64,000 nt of DNA from Mytilisepta virgata. Lineage: Eukaryota; Mollusca; Bivalvia; Mytilida; Mytilidae. The stretch spans positions 1,798,001-1,862,000 of the forward strand of contig JAPWFG010000018.1 in NCBI GenBank assembly GCA_028015205.1, in the 5' to 3' direction. The notes beneath the pieces were generated by a model, which worked only from the letters and a program-made list of their open reading frames with translations, searched no databases and was not told where the DNA came from. Positions 61,601 through 64,000 of the stretch are shown in pieces. Numbering within the stretch: the stretch's first letter is position 1; the number at the start of each line of letters is the position of its first letter. A program made the position numbers and the translations under genes.

Positions 61601-63201
61601 AAATTCATATATATTTCACATCAATTCATGTGTTACAATATACAATGCCCAGGATACAATGTCTATACTGACTATACATACGTTGTCCACCTTGTTCAAT
61701 ACTATTTCAATGATTCTGATTCCTACTAAAGGCAAGGTGTGGTCGGCTCTGATCTTAATTGAAAAGGGTTGCCATATCTGAATTGACCACTCATATTCAT
61801 TTAATATTACCTGTAAATGTGCCAGATTTGAGACATGGGTACCACAACATAATGTACTATCTATACCGTCTATAGATAAAACTCTGACTGATCCTACATG
61901 ATCATCTGGTAAACCTAGACACCGAAACTGCAAAAGAAAAGAAAATTTTTAACAACTTCAATTTTAATTTACTTTAAAGAAATCTGTACATGCTGTAGTG
62001 AGCATAAACTTTAGCAATTTGTGATTCTGGAAATTAATACAAAAATTTGAATAGATAAACATTTCTAAATTCAATCTCACTTTTTATTTAACATGTTTGA
62101 TTAACATGTAGTTCATGTACATGTAGATTAATTAAGAAATAATTCATGGTAGTTATAGATTTGAAGTCATTTACACATGGGCTCGGCCTTTATATTCGAA
62201 TATTTTATATCAAGCTATGTAAGGTATAAAATACGAATATAAAGGCCCAGCCCATGTGTAAATGACTTCAAATCTATAACCACCATGAATTAATTCTATT
62301 CTAATAGGACAAATACGCTAATTTTGCTCATTTGAGTTGTCCTATATATATCTAACCTTGTTTTGGCCGTTCCATTTCTCTTGTGATTAACATGTTGCAT
62401 TCTGTCCTTTTAAGAGCATATTTTCAATAATTTTTTTTTCATAAGATAACCATTTGCAAAGTTAAATTATGTAATTCATCATTTACACAAGAAAAATGAA
62501 GAAAACATGTCTCACAGACTTACCACGGTAACCGTCATGTCGTTCAAAAATCAAGATGGCCCTGCCTAAGTAAATTTGTATTCCACTGTACAACATTGTC
62601 ATAATTGTTGTTGTACACACCTATTGTAGTTTTATCTTCTGATTTATTTGTAAGATAAACAAATTCATGTGAAAAAGACAATTTTTCTTGTTAAAGTTAA
62701 CACAATTGGTGTTTACAATAAAAGCCTCTATATGCATGTGCTGGAAATTGATATATAGGACCTCATATTAGAATTTCACATTACCGTCTGCTGTCACAGA
62801 ATCATAATACATGTAAGAATGTCCACATTAATTTGCAAAATAAAATTATCAGTATACAGAATTCAGGTCTGATTAATTTCATTTTCCCTAGTCAACGGTT
62901 ACAATTCGGTTACGATTAGCTTCTCTCCTCTTGAAGAAATTTGTCTCCATGAAGAAATATTATGCAATTCTTTGTGTTTTAATGTGTTTACCTTCTCCAT
63001 GTAGAAACTTATTGCTTGAAAATTAAAAATTCATATCAAACCTCAGCTAAACCTGGATCTTCTTTATCATGGTATATAATAGGTGTGACTGAAATCCTTT
63101 CTCTTATTTTTTCATTTACAGCATCTTCGAGGACTCTCATCTGTTCTTCTGTCATTTTAGGTGTGTCTAATTCTATTGAAGAGATTTTTTCTCCTAAATT
63201 C
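53023..63201 (-). CDS. AARSD1: AARSD1, alanyl-tRNA editing protein, last eight exons
   Basis: Exons in order: 63201-63042, 61927-61811, 61582-61452, 60605-60539, 56120-56029, 55752-55698, 54776-54682 and 53158-53023, all in phase; the 5' exons lie beyond 64000. The product aligns from memory with animal AARSD1, which removes serine from mischarged tRNA-Ala and is related to the editing and C-Ala parts of alanyl-tRNA synthetase. Landmarks: SSIELDTPKMTEEQ, VNEKIRERISV, LPDDHVGSVRVLSIDG, STLCCGTHVSNLAHLQ (Cys...His of the zinc site), LIKLLGIEKGKKNKTNL, DRVRQYLG, EDHVDLADKAVKASKAAQK, LLRDMAV, EFMNIIVNEI, FLTVGDEKGAGLFLL and VAEVLEGKGSSSRGPYQGK. The upstream HxxxH half of the zinc site is outside the window. 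The donor after the first exon (GAG|GTTTGA) is weak. The 4.4 kb intron 60538-56121 is filled with nested repeats. Confidence 0.93.
53160..55050. other. AARSD1 introns with unassigned repeats
   Basis: The intron 53159-54681 holds no recognised element. Positions 54860-55090 resemble the end of a dispersed repeat (GTGTGACGGATGGACGGTG). No second gene is supported. Confidence 0.35.
55594..55623. repeat. Poly-G tract of about 30
   Basis: An uninterrupted G run after a GT-rich and T-rich stretch, in the AARSD1 intron 54777-55697. Glycine-rich frames over it are artefacts. Confidence 0.9.
56394..59915. mobile_element. Outer pearl-like element with tandem core repeats
   Basis: Inverted ends ATACGACCGCA (56394-56404) and TGCGGTCGTAT (59905-59915). 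The core repeats a unit of roughly 130-180 bp containing TTAGATTCAGCATATCAAAG, AACCCCAAGAATTCAATTTT and TTTAATTTTGGACCC at least eight times. A (GAC)n run at 59855-59877 lies near the right end. Tandem core, short inverted ends and an end microsatellite are the layout of bivalve pearl elements, thought to be non-autonomous Helitron relatives. The long open frames on both strands are repeat artefacts. Confidence 0.7.
58376..59490. mobile_element. Nested pearl-like element
   Basis: Inserted in the array of the outer element. The left end has the perfect palindrome GTCTTCCAAGGAAGAC (58383-58398) and then GTGTCGCCTGCGGA; the right end has TCCGCAGGCGACAC (59469-59482). The core has six units of about 170 bp (AAATGAAATATATATGCACA, AAAGTTTCATCAAATTCCTT, GTAGTTGAGGATAGAAG and a C-run). 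The sequence on both sides returns to the outer repeat unit. Confidence 0.75.
60031..60510 (+). repeat. Tandem dimer of a tRNA-like repeat
   Basis: Two copies 280 bp apart (GTGACGGTGC at 60031 and 60311). Each carries a tRNA-like head: TTTAGCTCAGCTGGTAGAGC with GGTTTTGGGTTCAATCCCC in the first, TTTAGCTTAGTTGGTAGAGC with GGTTCTGGGTTCAATCTCC in the second. A and B boxes are good, but the acceptor stem does not pair properly, so these are SINE or tRNA-derived repeat units rather than tRNA genes. Confidence 0.7.
62141..62291. repeat. Foldback element with 60-bp arms
   Basis: Arms at 62141-62200 and 62233-62291 are near-perfect inverse copies (AATTCATGGTAGTTATAGAT... against ...ATCTATAACCACCATGAATT) around a loop of about 32 bp. 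It lies in the AARSD1 intron 61928-63041. Confidence 0.8.
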
Positions 63202-63239
63202 CTGATTAAAAAATCATAGTCATAGATAAATTACCATGA

Positions 63240-63480
63240 AATGATTTACAAAGGAAGATGTTGCTCAAACTCAAATGTCACTCCTTTTTTTTTTGTAGAA
63301 ATTAATACTGCTAGTTCATCTAATTGGAACCAATGGTGGGTCATTTGTAGAGGTCCTTCCATACATCAATACTACCAAGTTTGGTTACAATCTGCCAAGT
63401 AGTTTCAGAGAAGATCAAAATGCGAAAAGTTTATGGACAATGGACAACGGACCACAAGTGGTGACATAAGCTCACTTGTG
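63240..63480 (-). repeat. End of a dispersed repeat
   Basis: On the minus strand it starts GTGAGCTTATGTCACCACTT, then GGTCCGTTGTCCATTGTCC and TTCTCTGAAACTACTTGGCA, the same head as the repeat at 21680. Confidence 0.65.
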
Positions 63481-64000
63481 TTTTTGAAATCCATACAATC
63501 CAAAGTAGTGCTGTTGCTGTAGTGATTCCAATCTTTCAGGAAATTTACTAAAATTGGAATCACATATTTTGAAATTCAACTGATCTAGATTAGTCTTAAA
63601 GCTAATAAGTAAAATTCCCCAAAAAATAATAGTCTTAGATACTTTCAGGAAATTTACCTCAATTGGAATCACATATTTTTGAAATCCATAATCCAAACTA
63701 GTGCTGTTTCTATAGTGATTCCAAATATATATGGTTGCTAAGTACAAATCACAAATAAAGTAGTCTTTGAGTCTTTCAGGAAATTTACGAAAATTTGAAT
63801 CACATAATTTTGAAATCCAAATGATCCTGATAAGTCTTAAAGCTAATATGATAAAAAAAAAATATCTATAATTGCTGTTATAAGTACAATTCCAAAAATA
63901 ATAGTCTTATACACTTTCTGGAAATTTACCAAAGTTGGAATTGCATATTTTAGACATCTAGATGATCCCAATATGTGTTACACTTGATGTGATCCAGAAA
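63481..64000. repeat. Tandem repeat of about 110-140 bp, cut by window edge
   Basis: At least four units with TTTCAGGAAATTTAC, TTGGAATCACATATTTTGAA and ATCCAGATGATC-like segments. No AARSD1 exon is seen here. Confidence 0.7.

Overview
This is a stretch of AT-rich animal nuclear DNA with split genes, GT-AG introns and very dense repeats. The repeat set is tRNA-derived SINEs, pearl-like elements (tandem core repeats between short inverted ends), Penelope-like retroelements, LINE fragments and foldback MITEs. Together with the gene content it fits a bivalve mollusc, most likely a mussel. That placement is inference from remembered repeat families; no search was run.

I support five host genes, assembled exon by exon from reading frame, splice sites and family resemblance. 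(1) 3351-7287 (+): the last four exons of an MPPED1/MPPED2-type metallophosphoesterase. (2) 12616-18376 (+) and (3) 30931-41561 (+): two tandem paralogues, here called A and B, of a glycosylated single-pass membrane protein with a histidine-rich stalk and a very basic cytoplasmic start. B carries an Ig-like domain on two exons; A lacks exactly that cassette but stays in frame. (4) 45335-46354 (-): a two-exon dispanin (CD225/IFITM-like) protein. (5) 53023-63201 (-): the last eight coding exons of AARSD1, an alanyl-tRNA editing protein that continues beyond the right edge.

The rest is mobile and repetitive DNA. It includes a 5'-truncated LINE with an intact 597-codon reading frame (8850-10643), a decayed Penelope-like element (18770-21160, minus) interrupted by a segment with a hammerhead-like motif, a Mutator-like transposase remnant (27130-27900, minus), several LINE 3' fragments, SINEs at 1.7, 5.5, 6.8, 37.4, 46.7 and 52.6 kb, a TTAA-flanked MITE (2503-2781), and a 3.5 kb pearl-like element (56394-59915) with a second such element nested inside it in an AARSD1 intron.

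The most interesting system is the A/B pair. Colinear introns and upstream DNA show that a segment of about 10 kb was duplicated. The copies then diverged by loss or gain of a phase 1-1 Ig cassette, by growth of a 21-bp minisatellite coding for a His-rich stalk in A, and by a frame-breaking purine expansion in A's cytoplasmic tail. The first coding exon of both copies was not found.
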